This document shows positions 22,691 to 33,645 of a DNA stretch of 64,000 bases, piece after piece (position 1 is the stretch's first letter; the number at the start of each line of letters is the position of its first letter). This DNA comes from Xylogone sp. PMI_703 (lineage: Eukaryota; Ascomycota; Leotiomycetes). The DNA lies in contig JAJTUQ010000004.1 in NCBI GenBank assembly GCA_021399445.1, positions 1,736,001 to 1,800,000 of the forward strand, in the 5' to 3' direction. Below the pieces are notes generated by a model. It was given only the letters and a program-made list of their open reading frames with translations, had not been told where the DNA came from and did not search any database. A program made the position numbers and the translations under genes.

Positions 22691-23444
22691 CTGTTTCCAA
22701 GTCCAACCGCTTAGACATTGCTTTGATACCAACGACCAGTCTCACTTTCCCCAGTTGGCCCGTTGTCAGTCTGCTCTTTGCCACATAGATCTCTAGACAG
22801 CCTTAGACATAGACAATAAAATTATTGTTGGTAGATAAAACGAAACATACGACCTCCCAGCACCTAGCTAAGACACCGACAAGTACGTTATCAAAGAAAA
22901 TGAACATCACAGAGGCTTTTGTTTAAGGAGAATCTAGCCAATGGGTCTTAGATTCTAGTATCATAGACTGTCTAAGGCGGCTAATCGTTTAATCATGGCC
23001 AAGACATTTTTCTAGCAAAGCAAGGGGAAGAGAGTTTGAAAAGCGCTATGCTTTTCGCAGAGAGGGAGTGATATATTTGGGGAGAGAAGAGAAGACAAGA
23101 TGGAGTACAAAAGTTGATCATCCTCCTCTCGATATTGAACTCTCGTCGACATCTACAAGCTCTTCAATCACGTTTACCTCTCTAATCATCAGCTAGCAGG
23201 GCATTTTGCCAACAGCTTTGTCACATATATATCAACAAGCTTCTCTATCTTCCTCTCTTCTTAGAGCTCCTAAGACCTCAATAATATTCTCTGCTTAGAC
23301 CTACCCTCTCAAGCTCTACTCTTACGAAAGTTACTTCTACCTCAAAGGGTACGGGCGATCTAAGGTTACAACAGAGGCTCTACCACTGATACCGGTCTCC
23401 TTCGGCAATCCCCTTCCTGCTAATACACATTCCAACCGGTCAAG
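22691..23444. other. Intergenic region with pyrimidine-rich leader
   Basis: No gene in 22691-23100. From 23100 to 23440 the plus strand is strongly CT-rich with repeated TCTCTC and CATC motifs, typical of a fungal core promoter and 5' untranslated region for the small Cys-rich gene at 23445. Confidence 0.5.
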
Positions 23445-23699
23445 ATGCCTAACACTCCAATTTGCTGGAAATGTGGCTACGACGTCGTCTTTCACGTGCC
23501 AGGCTTCGTGATTGAGGTAGTCAATTGCCCTGCGAATTGCAAGCACGGAGTCGTTACGATACAATGTACTTCCTGTAACGGACGACGAAGAAGAAATTGT
23601 GGTGAGTGCCATGGCGAGCTGCAGAAAAGAGAGTGTTACATATGCCACGGCGCTGGTACAATTGAACAAAGGACCCTTTGCGACCAGATTCATCGCTGA
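23445..23699 (+). CDS. Small Cys-rich zinc-finger-like protein (DnaJ-type CxxCxG motifs)
   Basis: An 84-residue frame with 11 cysteines. It opens with ICWKCGYDVVFHVPG, continues with CPANCKHG and then CTSCNGRRRRNCGECHGELQKRECYICHGAGT (positions about 44-75), i.e. CxxCxG and CxxCxGxG repeats like the zinc domain of type I J-proteins but without a J-domain. This suggests two bound zinc ions and a protein-binding or redox role, which is inference. A CT-rich leader precedes the ATG, supporting expression. No signal peptide is visible. Neighbours give no hint. It could be a genuine small gene or a surviving domain of a larger one; the clean start, stop and promoter favour the former. Confidence 0.6.
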   Translation: MPNTPICWKCGYDVVFHVPGFVIEVVNCPANCKHGVVTIQCTSCNGRRRRNCGECHGELQKRECYICHGAGTIEQRTLCDQIHR

Positions 23700-24039
23700 G
23701 TATAGTCAAATAATATACTGATAAGCAGGCGATGGGCTGCGAGGATAAGGGGGAATTTAGTGAGGATCTTGTTACGTCTTTAACATTGGAGGAGACAAGA
23801 AACTTGGTATGCAAGTTTTAGGTGGAAGTGTTAAAGGAGATTTCGTGGTATTTTAGTGATTTGTATGGACGATTTCTGAAACAGACTCTTTTTGTTAGGA
23901 TCTTCTTTTTGTTCGTCTCTGCTTCCTTTGTTTCGTTTAGCTCTGTTTCTGCATTTCTAGTCTTGAGTTGATAAATAAATGCTTTATAACCATTCCCTCG
24001 AAATTACATTTTTACTCTATTTGAATTGTCATTATACCC
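23700..24039. other. 3' flank between convergent genes
   Basis: Contains the 3' ends of the small Cys-rich gene and the F-box-like gene. A T-rich stretch (23890-23960) and AATAAATG near 23972 look like polyadenylation signals. No other gene seen. Confidence 0.45.
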
Positions 24040-25635
24040 CTAATCAAGATTTAGCCACCATTCATCTTCCTCACGTCTCACTTCTCTGAGTCCAGTCAAT
24101 GTAAGACAAATCCCAGCTTGCGAGAATTTCTCTATCAATCTTCGTCGTGATTCAAAGGCAGTAGGTGTGATCATGAGGTCCCATGCATATAGTTGCATCG
24201 AACTCAACTTTACCTCCCGCAAACTTGTCAAACCCATCAAGCTATAGTTCTGCAGCAGGCTTTCCAGCACTAAATACATAAACTCGAGCGGAGGCATATT
24301 ATTTGGAAACACTGGATACATATCGTGACGAGTTTTTGTCATGGCAATACCCCAATAGTCGAGAAGATGGAGACTCTTTATCGACGTAGGCAGCTGAGAT
24401 GCAATGTGAAGAAGCTGACCGGGATCATCTCGAGGTGCCAGCCAGATGAAGTCGACCCTAAGATACTGTAGAGATTTCATCTGGCGCAGAAAAGGGGGCA
24501 TCGTATCGTTAGAATGCAGCCAGTAGCTCCGCTCCAAACCACTCCATGTGAGCTTGTGTGTAGTGGTCATGGATAGATACTGCAGGTGTCGAAACCTTGT
24601 GAGCCCTTCGAATGAATGGGTAAGGTGGCTTTGTTCGTATGCGTCAGAGATAATCATTCGAAGCGAAACCAAGTTGGGATATGTAGCCTGAATACGTGGA
24701 AGATTCGACACTGGAAATAACTGGTTCCGCACCAGTAGGCTTCTCATGCTTGTGCTGAATGCTGACCTTTCCCTACGACGCATGATGTGTATCGGACCTT
24801 TAGTTTGGATATACCGGAGCTGCGGACAAATCCTTTGTATATCTTCTCTAACCTCAGAGCTACTATGTGCGTCAAATAAGGGAGCTACGTTGCTGGTATG
24901 GTCTAAGATGAGAACCTGGAGTTCAGCAAGAAAAACATATCCAGCAGATGTTAGGACAGGTTCCACTAGTCTTATCGCAACGAACTCATATGATTTCTGC
25001 CTCAATCGAAGCAAATGTTCTCTCTCTTCTGCTATACCCCCTCCGCCCAATTCATTATCAAACATGCGCTGATGGTATTTGGGACCAAGCGTTAATCCGC
25101 CTAGCACCAGGAACAGAGTGGTGAGTTTGGGCATCATTGCAAGTACGACTCCAAGTAGTTCCCACGCGCGAAATGCAGCAAGATCATCCCCATGCATATG
25201 CTGGTAAAGCAAAGCATCCTTTTCTGTTACCGGGGGAGGCAGAGATGGCAAAACGGCCACAAGATAGGGCATCAAGTCGACACATTCGGCGTCCTCTGCG
25301 TCCGATGGAGGCAGGGTACCGGTCCAAGAGAATGATCGTACTAAGAGCTGCAACCTGGGAACAGTGCGCAAGGTCTTGAAGAAGTAGAGTAGCTCTTTGC
25401 AGTCATTAATCAGAACCACCTCATAGAGGCAAAGTACGGCGCTAGTATGTACGCTGCGGGATACCTGGCAAGCAGCCCAGAGAGTCCGCCGATACTCGAG
25501 TATATGGGGCTGGAGTTCTGCCTTCGACGTTTGAATTACCAGAGTCGTGGGCGCACCGGATGGGATGAAATGGCGTAAAACCTCAAGCCAGAGCTCTGGA
25601 GACATCCGGGATGAGCTACTTTTGATGGCAGACAT
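24040..25635 (-). CDS. F-box-like / leucine-rich-repeat fungal protein
   Basis: Single-exon frame of 531 residues on the minus strand. The frame stays open upstream to 25818, but no ATG occurs there, so the ATG at 25635 is taken; a second in-frame ATG is at 25605. The N-terminus reads SRMSPELWLEVLRHFIP, the usual truncated F-box of fungal proteins. It is followed by irregular leucine-rich stretches: LMPYLVAVLPSLPPPV, MMPKLTTLFLVLGGLTLG, LTRFRHLQYLSMTTTHKL and MKSLQYLRVDFIWL. F-box proteins recruit substrates to SCF ubiquitin ligases; target unknown. The C-terminal part ends in a charged REVRREEDEWWLNLD. Identity as an F-box protein rests on a short motif and repeat style, so the function is tentative. 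Confidence 0.7.
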   Translation of the reverse strand: MSAIKSSSSRMSPELWLEVLRHFIPSGAPTTLVIQTSKAELQPHILEYRRTLWAACQVSRSVHTSAVLCLYEVVLINDCKELLYFFKTLRTVPRLQLLVRSFSWTGTLPPSDAEDAECVDLMPYLVAVLPSLPPPVTEKDALLYQHMHGDDLAAFRAWELLGVVLAMMPKLTTLFLVLGGLTLGPKYHQRMFDNELGGGGIAEEREHLLRLRQKSYEFVAIRLVEPVLTSAGYVFLAELQVLILDHTSNVAPLFDAHSSSEVREDIQRICPQLRYIQTKGPIHIMRRRERSAFSTSMRSLLVRNQLFPVSNLPRIQATYPNLVSLRMIISDAYEQSHLTHSFEGLTRFRHLQYLSMTTTHKLTWSGLERSYWLHSNDTMPPFLRQMKSLQYLRVDFIWLAPRDDPGQLLHIASQLPTSIKSLHLLDYWGIAMTKTRHDMYPVFPNNMPPLEFMYLVLESLLQNYSLMGLTSLREVKLSSMQLYAWDLMITPTAFESRRRLIEKFSQAGICLTLTGLREVRREEDEWWLNLD

Positions 25636-26153
25636 GGCGCTACGGAGGAGCGGCTTCAGATACAAAAGCAATTCCAGCCCTGAAATACTATTTAATGGTT
25701 CGGGAAGGTTTAGGAGTGAAGGTAAAGGCGGACTGGCTGGCGGGGTTGCCTTGAGATATATTCGAAGCCTTCTTTGTTCCCTCGCAAGTGTTGGCCTGAC
25801 TGTTACACAAGGCAGCAAAGCAAATGCTAGGAAATGGGAATATAATGTGCAGTGCCGTTTTTAGACAAAATACTAGTTAAATAATATGAGAGAAGTAATA
25901 TGGGCAAGCTTGGCTCAGCAGCAAACTGTAACTAATAGCAAGATTTTGCCCATAGGACGTCCCACAGAAAAACTTGCCGGAGGAGAGAAGTAGCACCCCC
26001 CGCAACGAAGTATACAGATCTAAGCTCAGGAAAATTAGCTCGGAACCGATTATATTATCTGGCAATACGCATAATACTCGAAACAAATCTGTTCAGAAAG
26101 ACCTTCTGAATGGTGGGGCGATATCAACAAACCCCATGGCTTCCTTGGTCGTG
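25636..26153. other. Intergenic region between two minus-strand genes
   Basis: Holds the promoter of the F-box-like gene and the 3' end of the NmrA-like gene. No further exon recognised. Confidence 0.4.
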
Positions 26154-26840
26154 TCAATTGGTCACCACCACTGCGCTTCGGACGAAGAGACCCTCGACCG
26201 CAACTTTGACCAGGAAGCTCGCCACACTAGCAACACTTACGCTGTCATTCAAGCTCATCCCATCGCCCTTACTTCCAAGTGTTTTGACGTCCGCGTTCGT
26301 GTCGATCAGCTTCCGATCGTCGAATTGCAGCCTCACAGCCCGCACAAGAGTCCAATCCATCTTCGTCAGCCGAATATCCCTGTCTACAAGGCTGTGATCC
26401 TTGAGTGCGTACTTGATGTTGGTCAACCTCATGAATGCCTTGCTTAACCACGGTAGGTTATCCCATGAATCCCCGACACCTGCTGTCGACATCACTACAA
26501 CGCGAAAAATGCCGGCATGCTCCAGAACCTCGCAAACATTGACGCATGAGTCGGCGAGGAAGCGAGGAGGTGAGACCTGAGTCGCGAAAGGACTGTCAGA
26601 CTTGCGGACTGTGTTCAATGTGATGATAGCTGCGGAAGGTGATAGAGGAGCCGCCGCTAGGAGAGCGCTGCGTATATCGGATTTCGATAGTGGCGAGCCA
26701 GTAACGATAGTGAGGCCAGGAAGAGGGGCAAGGCTGTCAGAAGTACGGACGAGTGTTACCGCTGTGTGACCCTGAGAGAGCAATTCAGATACGACGTGCC
26801 GGCCAGTCCGTCCACTGGCGCCGAGCATGAGGAAATGCAT
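26154..26840 (-). CDS. NAD(P)-binding NmrA-like protein (short)
   Basis: Single-exon 228-residue protein. The start at 26840 is the ATG immediately before the Rossmann motif MLGASGRTGRHVVSELL (Gly7, Gly10, Gly13). The segment IFRVVVMSTAGVGDSW (about residues 105-120) sits where the SDR/NmrA strand-5 serine is found, and LTKMDWTLVRAVRL is typical of NAD(P)H-binding domain PF13460. Such proteins act as flavin or quinone reductases or redox sensors. At 228 residues it is shorter than the NmrA-like protein at 14.2 kb and closer to the biliverdin-reductase-B-like group. It is followed on the same strand, upstream, by a Zn2Cys6 gene. Co-regulation with that gene is possible. Confidence 0.82.
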   Translation of the reverse strand: MHFLMLGASGRTGRHVVSELLSQGHTAVTLVRTSDSLAPLPGLTIVTGSPLSKSDIRSALLAAAPLSPSAAIITLNTVRKSDSPFATQVSPPRFLADSCVNVCEVLEHAGIFRVVVMSTAGVGDSWDNLPWLSKAFMRLTNIKYALKDHSLVDRDIRLTKMDWTLVRAVRLQFDDRKLIDTNADVKTLGSKGDGMSLNDSVSVASVASFLVKVAVEGLFVRSAVVVTN

Positions 26841-27261
26841 AACTTTTGATAATGAGAGGTGCCGTTGAGTACTCGTCTGCCAGGGCTTGTAGAGAGATGA
26901 AGAGGCTTCGTTACAAGACGATGACGGGACTGTGGATCCATTTATGGAGTTGACCAGTCCCACCAGAGTAGACGGCCATTGTTGGTGAGGGAGACTGGTT
27001 CAGAGATGTAGTCGGCTGCTAATTGGTCCGTTCGGTCTGTATACTGCAGTTGGAAGCCGTATGCAATCTTACAGTACACGCACACGCTGACCGACTTATT
27101 TTTCTCTTTTTCTACCTCTAACTCCCAAGCCGGTGTTTAATGGTGTCACGGGCGTTCTCCCGCTCAAGTTGCTGGCAGTGGAGTTCACGGACTACATTTA
27201 TTGCGAAAAGGCAAAAATCAGGTGCGTGGCTGAGAAAGGCTACACCACTTTGTCATAGATA
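26841..27261. other. Promoter region of the short NmrA-like gene
   Basis: No gene seen. Contains CTTTTTCTACC pyrimidine runs on the plus strand and the 3' end of the Zn2Cys6 gene. Confidence 0.4.
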
Positions 27262-28651
27262 TCAGCGCCCTGCGGAGCGCTCTTTGCGACTACTACTATT
27301 CCCGCTGCATGTTATATAAGCCCTGACTCTTTCGCCCACGTTGTTGGCCATGATCTGTAATCTGTCGTATTCAGCACGCAGCTCCGCATCAAGATCTGGT
27401 GAGGAATTGAGTGCCCCCAAGAGCACAATTTTCAGTATCAGATGGAAGAGGCGCAAGAAAGACACTGAAATAGCCTCCGAGGCAGCAGAACCTATCTCCG
27501 TCCGAACAAGCTCAAGATGAGTGAGCCACGATTCTAACGAACCCAGCAGAGCTGCTTTCTCGGATGATAGTCGAAGTGCGACTTCCACCGATTCGACTTG
27601 CGACACTTTGCCGATGAATTCCAGCGTCGACGCAGCAATCCTTGTGAGCTCTGTCCGCATGTCAGGTGCAAGTGTGGGGAGATCGCGAGATTCAGCATGC
27701 TGTTGATGAGGCGAAAACAAACACACAGGCGTCGTCCTGCTCACACCAGCTGCTGCTGGAGGGTCCGCGAATTTACACGGTGCAGCAAACAACTTAATGA
27801 TGAAAACATCCAGGAAGGGTAGTTGGTCATGGTGTGCTGGCACCAATTTGTCCGTGGCGACCAAACCTGGTCTTGCCCGGTACTCGCGCATGATCCTGAG
27901 TCCTTGAATGATATGCTGAGCCATAGCAGTGTAATTCTTCCGGACTTGTTCAATGCTGATGAAGATCTGACAGCAAAGCAATGCCGATTTCAACTGGTTG
28001 GAGTTCGAAGATGATAAGTTAGATGCCAGACCTCCCAGGGCCATACCGTATTGCTGGAGCCCATAGTGATAGCTCTGAGACTGCTGTGCAATAGACGCTG
28101 GGTCGTCTCCAGATGTCTCGAGATCCTCCCGAAGAGACCTGAGAGATGAGATTGCGTGCTTTATAGGCGGATACGTCAAGCTAGCTTGAAGGGCTTGTCT
28201 GGCTTCTTCGTCGCAGTTCAGCCTCACGTCGAATATGGTTTTAGTTGAGAAATAATGATTGAGAAGGGTGATATCCTCGACGGCGATCTCGGTGAAGGTG
28301 GGCCGGGTGGATTTGGATCCAGCATTTGAGTTGATACTACCAGCGTGAACGCTATCGATGGGCCGACTGGGAAAAATTCTAAAGGGAGACTCGTAGCCGT
28401 CGCAAGTACGACCAGTGTTGACACATTTTTGGCAAAAGGGCTTGCTCTCGTCGCATTTGACCTTTCGAATTCTATTGCTCGCTGAGCACAGTCACCACAA
28501 CACTAACTTCCCTTCCAAACTCGCAGTCTTGGGGTGTATACCGAGAAAGGAGTCTGTCCGCTGTGACTTACCTGCATGTTGCACAACCCGTTTTCACCTT
28601 GGTTCTACCTTGAATGTTCCGTTTGCGCGCGACAACGCTCTTGGCCATCAT
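27262..28651 (-). CDS. Zn2Cys6 transcription factor
   Basis: Two exons on the minus strand (28572-28651, 27262-28471; 100-base intron) give 429 residues. The intron interrupts the zinc cluster itself, after Cys26. The cluster is Cys23, Cys26, Cys33, Cys40, Cys43, Cys50 (spacing 2-6-6-2-6) within GCATCRIRKVKCDESKPFC. A following GYESPFRIFPSRPIDS and a C-terminal helical region containing LLCCQIFISIEQVRKNY match fungal C6 regulators whose second half resembles the Fungal_trans_2 type. Two adjacent ATGs (28651, 28648) open the frame. It is divergent from the GST gene at 29053, sharing about 400 bases of promoter, which suggests that it controls the GST and perhaps the downstream NmrA-like gene. 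That is inference from layout only. Confidence 0.9.
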
Positions 28652-29052
28652 GCGTTCACTCCTGTCGCGCAATATCTTTCACACTAGAAGAAGAACCATA
28701 GCGAGAAAGGAATCCGATCAGACGAATCAAATACTGCAACAATAATTCATCGCCGAGACCACGAGGAAGACGAGTTGATCTTCGCTTTAATAGATGTGCA
28801 GTTGGACCTGAGGAGGCAGGCGTCGGCGCTAGCCCTATTTAGCAGTGAAAGCGAATACACCAATCATACGTGTCGCTGGAAGAGCTTCATCCAGTCATCC
28901 TTCATTCAGCGCAGAGTTTCAACGATCTTGATATAGAACTGTAATTAAACATTCCGGTTCTCGAGATGCTGCCTAGTTACTCTCACCAAGATGTTTTGGA
29001 CTTATATATAACGAGTGGCGGCCCCATTCCTCTCGAAATGAATACTTAGACC
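28652..29052. promoter_or_regulatory. Shared divergent promoter, Zn2Cys6 regulator and GST
   Basis: About 400 bases lie between the divergent starts of the regulator (28651) and the GST (29053). Near the GST side a TATATATAACG stretch (about 29002) can serve as a TATA element. CGG triplets, the usual binding half-sites for C6 factors, occur (for example GGCGTCGGCGC at 28827 and GAGTGGCGGCCCC near 29013), but spacing to partners is not diagnostic. This is a reasonable place for autoregulation and co-regulation. Confidence 0.45.
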
Positions 29053-29943
29053 ATGTCAAGGCTGTCAAATAGCCCACGATTCATGTCGAAACTATTATCC
29101 AGCTCGAAAATGCCTGCTTTTACCCTGCATGGCTCTCGTGGTTCGACCAACACAGATCGTGTCCGTTTGACGCTCGCCGAAGGTAGTTTCACCGATTACG
29201 AACTCGTCTATGTTGACCTTCAAAAAGGAGAGCAAAAGGTCAGTGACCTGTTTCTTTTGGAAGACAGTGCTGCTTCTCCTCGCGTGAGCATATAGAACAT
29301 ATATCATCTCTAACCTCAAATTTCTCTTCTAACTTATCCAACATCTGTTTTCCGCTGCCTGCAGCGTCCGATATTTGCGGGAGCTAACACTCGTCGCACT
29401 CAGTCCACAGAACACACGAAACGGCACCCATGGGGTAAAGTACCCGTAATCGTTTCCGCCGAGGGGTTCACACTGCACGAGAGTCGTGTAATCTGCAAAT
29501 ATCTCGCAACAAAGTACTCCTTTCCACTGCTACCCCCCGATTCCGACATCGAAGCCACGGCGCTGTTCGACCAGGCTCAGTGCGTAGAAATGCTCTACTT
29601 CGCAGAGCCTGCAGGTAGGATTTCATTCGAGAAATTTGCCAAAAGATTCATGGGTCTGCCTCCCAATGAGGCCGCCGTCTCAGATGCTCTGCGGTCGGTT
29701 GAGACGTTTTTCGATGTAGCAGAACGCCTCTTACACCGCAAGGAATACATGGCTGGGAATGACTTCACTCTTGTAGATATCTACTACATTCCTCTGATTC
29801 AAAGACTTTTCGCATGCGGGCACGGAGATATTATCACTAGTCGCCAAGCAGTGAATGCTTGGTGGGACCGTTGCGTGAATCGGCCAGCCATACAGAGGAT
29901 GCTGGCCGGTGATAAGGAGGCTGCGGTTGCTGCCAGTAGATAG
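29053..29943 (+). CDS. Glutathione S-transferase
   Basis: Two exons. The N-terminal thioredoxin-like half begins FTLHGSRGSTNTDRVRLTLAEG, and after the intron continues with STEHTKRHPWGKVPV and LHESRVICKYLATKY, which contain the cis-Pro (VPV) and the gamma-glutamate-binding ESR. The helical C-terminal domain includes KEYMAGNDFTLVDIYYIPLIQRL (positions about 180-203), with the GST N-capping Asp. I place the splice from 29238 to 29404 because it gives QK-STEHTKRHPWGK, the family join; an acceptor at 29365 would add 13 residues in frame. Start 29053 gives 241 residues with a Ser/Arg/Lys-rich lead of 19 residues that resembles a mitochondrial presequence; Met at 29110 gives the usual cytosolic form. 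It conjugates glutathione to electrophiles. Confidence 0.88.
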
Positions 29944-30834
29944 TGTAAAAAGGAAAGTCAAGAGTGCAGTGTAGAATTCTAATTCATCCTCTATATCAAC
30001 ATTAAAGCCTTGCGCTCAACTCAATTGATATCTAGTGCAGTTAACTTTCATAATTACAGTGGCAATTCTGCAAAACATAGCGTGCTACTGCAGCCACTAT
30101 GCGATACCCAAGGAATAGCAAATATGTAAGAAGGCTGACAAGTTATCCCGATCTAGATGAACTAGCTTGCATGATCTAAATGAATGTTGGGACATCAGTA
30201 GAGCTCTTACCCATAGCAGTATTCCCAGTAGGCTTGCTCATTGCCCAGCGAGTAAAAGCTGACGATTGTAAACTTTCAGAAGGTAAGCTGGGGTTTGCAA
30301 ATTTCACGATCCAAATATTACAGTACTGTAGTGGGTAAACTCACCAAAAGATGATCTTCAGTCGATGAGTGGCTGCGAAGAAGGGCAATATACAATAAAG
30401 TACCGATGCGTGAATACATGCACGCGTACAGAGAATTTTCTGCCGGGAAAAAGGGAGTGAATACACTCCGGACCAACCCTGTTGTCTCGCCTGCAGCTTT
30501 ATTGACTTCGCAAGCTAACAGATCAGTGAATTAACAAATATCAATGATTCTGATAATTTTGGTGATTTACTAATTGTGCAGTGAAGTCATTAGCTTTCCT
30601 AACTTGCCTATAAATACCTCCGCTTTCTCCCCTTCCTTCCTTCCTTTCCTTCCTCAGCTCTACACCACTTCCATAAAGATAAGTCTTCACCTCCTTCTCT
30701 AGGAATACACTTTCCACCTTTACACAATACAATTTTGTATAGAAAGTGTGCTCTCCTTTCCAGGCCTTCGGCCTGTCTTTAGTACGCTATTCAGACGCGG
30801 CAACAATGGACGTGAAGCGTGTTTATATCGAAAG
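29944..30834. other. Intergenic region with polypyrimidine tract
   Basis: No gene seen in 29944-30560. From 30600 to 30720 the plus strand has long CCTTCC repeats and CT-rich DNA, which looks like a promoter and leader for the gene proposed at 30835-31521. Confidence 0.4.
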
Positions 30835-31521
30835 ATGAGCTGCCATAGAAACCTTTGCTCTGCATGTTTCATTCCGCAACACCACCTACAACGCAAGACT
30901 GGTAAGCTATGACATTGCCGTTTGATATTATTAGGACTGACATTTGGTGGAATTATCAAAGATGTCAGTCAGACTCACATTTGATAATCAGTGTACTCAA
31001 GGTTTTATCAATACATCACACAGCTAGATATAGCAGTGGGTGAACGCGAATTAAACTATCGAGCCTCGAACGGTCGGTCCTTCACTTTCGATGAAGCACT
31101 TGTGATGTAAGTAAAACACTTGGAGTACACTTCACAACACTGGCAAAGTCGACTAGGGGTGATCCACACTCTTCGAAAGCGGATGCCGCCCAAGTTGGCC
31201 GAAGAGGTAATCAGGAATAATTCCCTTGTGATTTTGACTGCACTAAAACCGAGGAATAATTTTTGTCTAATTTCCCAAGACATGGACGAACTATTTCTGA
31301 CTATTGCAACTTATAATACTAGTTATCTGAAGTATCTAGACGGGACTGTGTCAAAAGAAGAGTGTGAGACGGCGTGTCTTAGTATGGATGAATGGGGACC
31401 GTGGAAGCTAAACGTAAACTATGAAGCCAAAGCCAAGCCCGCGGCATGCCAATCCTGGACTCACTACCTCAATGACCCTGCGACCGAAAGCTCCCGAGGG
31501 CGTCTACCAATACAAGTTTAG
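30835..31521 (+). CDS. Unresolved small gene or young pseudogene of unknown family
   Basis: Best model: exons 30835-30901, 30935-30963, 31024-31106, 31149-31521, totalling 552 bases (183 residues). The joined protein starts MSCHRNLCSACFIPQ, then reads LTFGGIIKDLDIAVGERELN, then RASNGRSFTFDEALVI, then TLRKRMPPKLAEEVIRNN, and ends with TVSKEECETACLSMDEWGPW. The reading is coherent across junctions, which argues for a real protein. However, intron 1 would be only 33 bases and intron 3 would be 42 bases with an AAAG acceptor and contains a TAA that interrupts the frame if it is not spliced. So the gene may be broken. A CT-rich promoter precedes it. I do not recognise the family. Confidence 0.4.
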
Positions 31522-31720
31522 TTAGATCAACCTTCCATCGATTCAAGTTGTCCTTTCCACAATCAATAAGACCCTTTCGATCAGCTTCTGAACTCCCTTT
31601 GGCAAATCAGGCACTAGATCCGCGCTCTTCTTGAACCATAAGGCATTTATCTCAGTAGTAAAAGGGAACGAAATGCAAAACTGATAAGTAAACAACCCTC
31701 GATTTTATTCACGCTAAATT

Positions 31721-33561
31721 TCACTCCCCAACTTCACGATCACGGTTCCACTGAACAAACTTTACCGGTTTCCACTTTAATGAAGCCCGTCTAATAGCTT
31801 TCCCATAAAAATAGAGAGGAATAGCAAAAAGAAGTACTGCCACATCAATAGCAGCCATAACACCCAATGTTGCCACGTGTCCCATTTCTTGGATCCAAGG
31901 ATTAGTGTAAAATGAGAGTAGGAAGGCAAAACACGCTGCGAAAAAGTTTTAGTAAAGAGCCTGCGATTGAAGAGAGTTTTATATTTACATTTGAATGCCA
32001 GCTGGGTAATCATGATCTCTCCTCCAATTGGACGGTAAGAGTCAACTGTATACACAAAACTAATGTTTACTGCAATTACAATTGAAAAATTCACTGGTCT
32101 CAGGTAAGTCATGGAGGCTGAGTTCAGGGAAGATCTATACTCACAAAGCCCTAGGCCCAACGTAGGCACCATCCAATGCAACTTGTGCCCCACTCCCACT
32201 CCGTATAGAATAAGCCCCGTTGGAGTGGTTAAACAGCTAATAACAATTGCAGGGAGTCTCATCTCAGGCTCTCGGATTCCTCGGTTCCTCTTGGTAAAGA
32301 TGTCTGCAACCTTCTCAGAAAACATCCCTCCAAATGCAATTCCAATCAATGATCCAAGGAAACCAGAGATAAAACATAATCCTGACTGCCATGGTTCGAA
32401 TCCATACACGCTTGCAAATGCTGAAGCGAAGTTTGAAGTTATTGAGACCAAAAACCCAATGTTAACGGACATGACGAGTGTAGCCCAAAAAACTGGGGGT
32501 AGGATAATAAGGCCAAGAGGTCGAAAGAACAATTTCAACAGCGACTCTTCTGTGTATAGCCTAGTGAAAAGACGGAGATTTTGCATATAGGTATGTTTCT
32601 GCGGTATATCATCTCCTCCTGTCTCTATATGTTGAGTACCAACTGTCTTGCACTGAGAGGCTTCTGAAATTTCTTCATTCAGCTGAGTATCATTCAGGTT
32701 TGGTGATATGTCCCTAGTAAATGCAGTCTCAGGCATTGTGAAGAAAAGTAAAAGCGTCACAGAACCGATCAGAGCGAGAGCCACATAGTAGATAGTCCGC
32801 CATCCGTGGTCAATGGTGATCAATCCAGAAATGCAAATGCCCCCTGCCACACCACCCGTTAAAGAAGCCATGTAGAGACTATATCGGAGACTTAGAGGTT
32901 ATTTCCAAAATGATCTTAGCTATTACTTACGCCATGATAGGTCCTCTTTCATGAACGAAAAATATGTCTGCTATCACCAATGGTGCTAAACATTCTGCAG
33001 AACCAATAGCGAAACCCATGCAAATCCTGGAGATCAGTTCATTGGCATAAGATGTTGCAACTGCAGCCCAGATGGTTGTGATTGCATATAGAGTAAACGA
33101 GCCAAAGTAGACTGGTCGCCGTCCATATTTGAGGATTAGGGGCATCCAGAATAGTCCCCCAATTCCCTGCATCAATGTGACCGTTGTAATGAAATACGCA
33201 ATCTTAGATATCTGATGCGGCAAATGTGGACCAGGAGGGCCGAAGAAGGAGGACGCCATTTGTACAATAGCAACAGAGGGGCCGCCGGCGAGAAATGTGC
33301 AAAGGAAAATGGAACAGCAGACGAGAAATGCAAGGTATCGACGTTGAAGCTTTGGCCTATTCCTTTGTTGATTAGAGAAAGCCGTTCTCTTATGTTCTAC
33401 ACCGAAACTCACCAATTGAGGGGATCATTTGGATCCTGAGAAGGTGTTGGGATCAATATAATCTCTTTGGTGTCAGCGTTTCGCAGTTGCAGACTGCCTA
33501 ATGCATTGACGTGAGGTCCTATTTGCGAAGGCTTAATACCTTCAGAAGCGGCGAAAACCAT
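31721..33561 (-). CDS. MFS transporter, DHA1-type (drug:H+ antiporter-like)
   Basis: Five exons on the minus strand: 33413-33561, 32931-33362, 32145-32878, 31989-32093, 31721-31935, sum 1635 bases, 544 residues. The cytosolic lead ends DPNDPLNWNRPKLQRRY, the standard DHA1/Cyclohexamide-resistance style entry. Helix 2-3 loop reads LILKYGRRPVYFGSF (the A-motif), and helix 4 region reads GFAIGSAECLAPLVIADIFFVHERGPIMALYM, given here as about residues 130-165. After helix 6 there is a long acidic loop, then six more helices. The C-terminus ends AIRRASLKWKPVKFV and NRDREVGE. It should export or import small compounds at the plasma membrane; substrate unknown. All four introns are 50-53 bases. The MULE inserted about 85 bases upstream of the start, inside the promoter. 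Confidence 0.87.
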
Positions 33562-33645
33562 ATTGATTGGAAATTGGATCTTAGTATAAACTCAGAGCTG
33601 GTTTGTTTGTTTGCCCGACTGCTGCTCATTTGGCTGATATTAATA

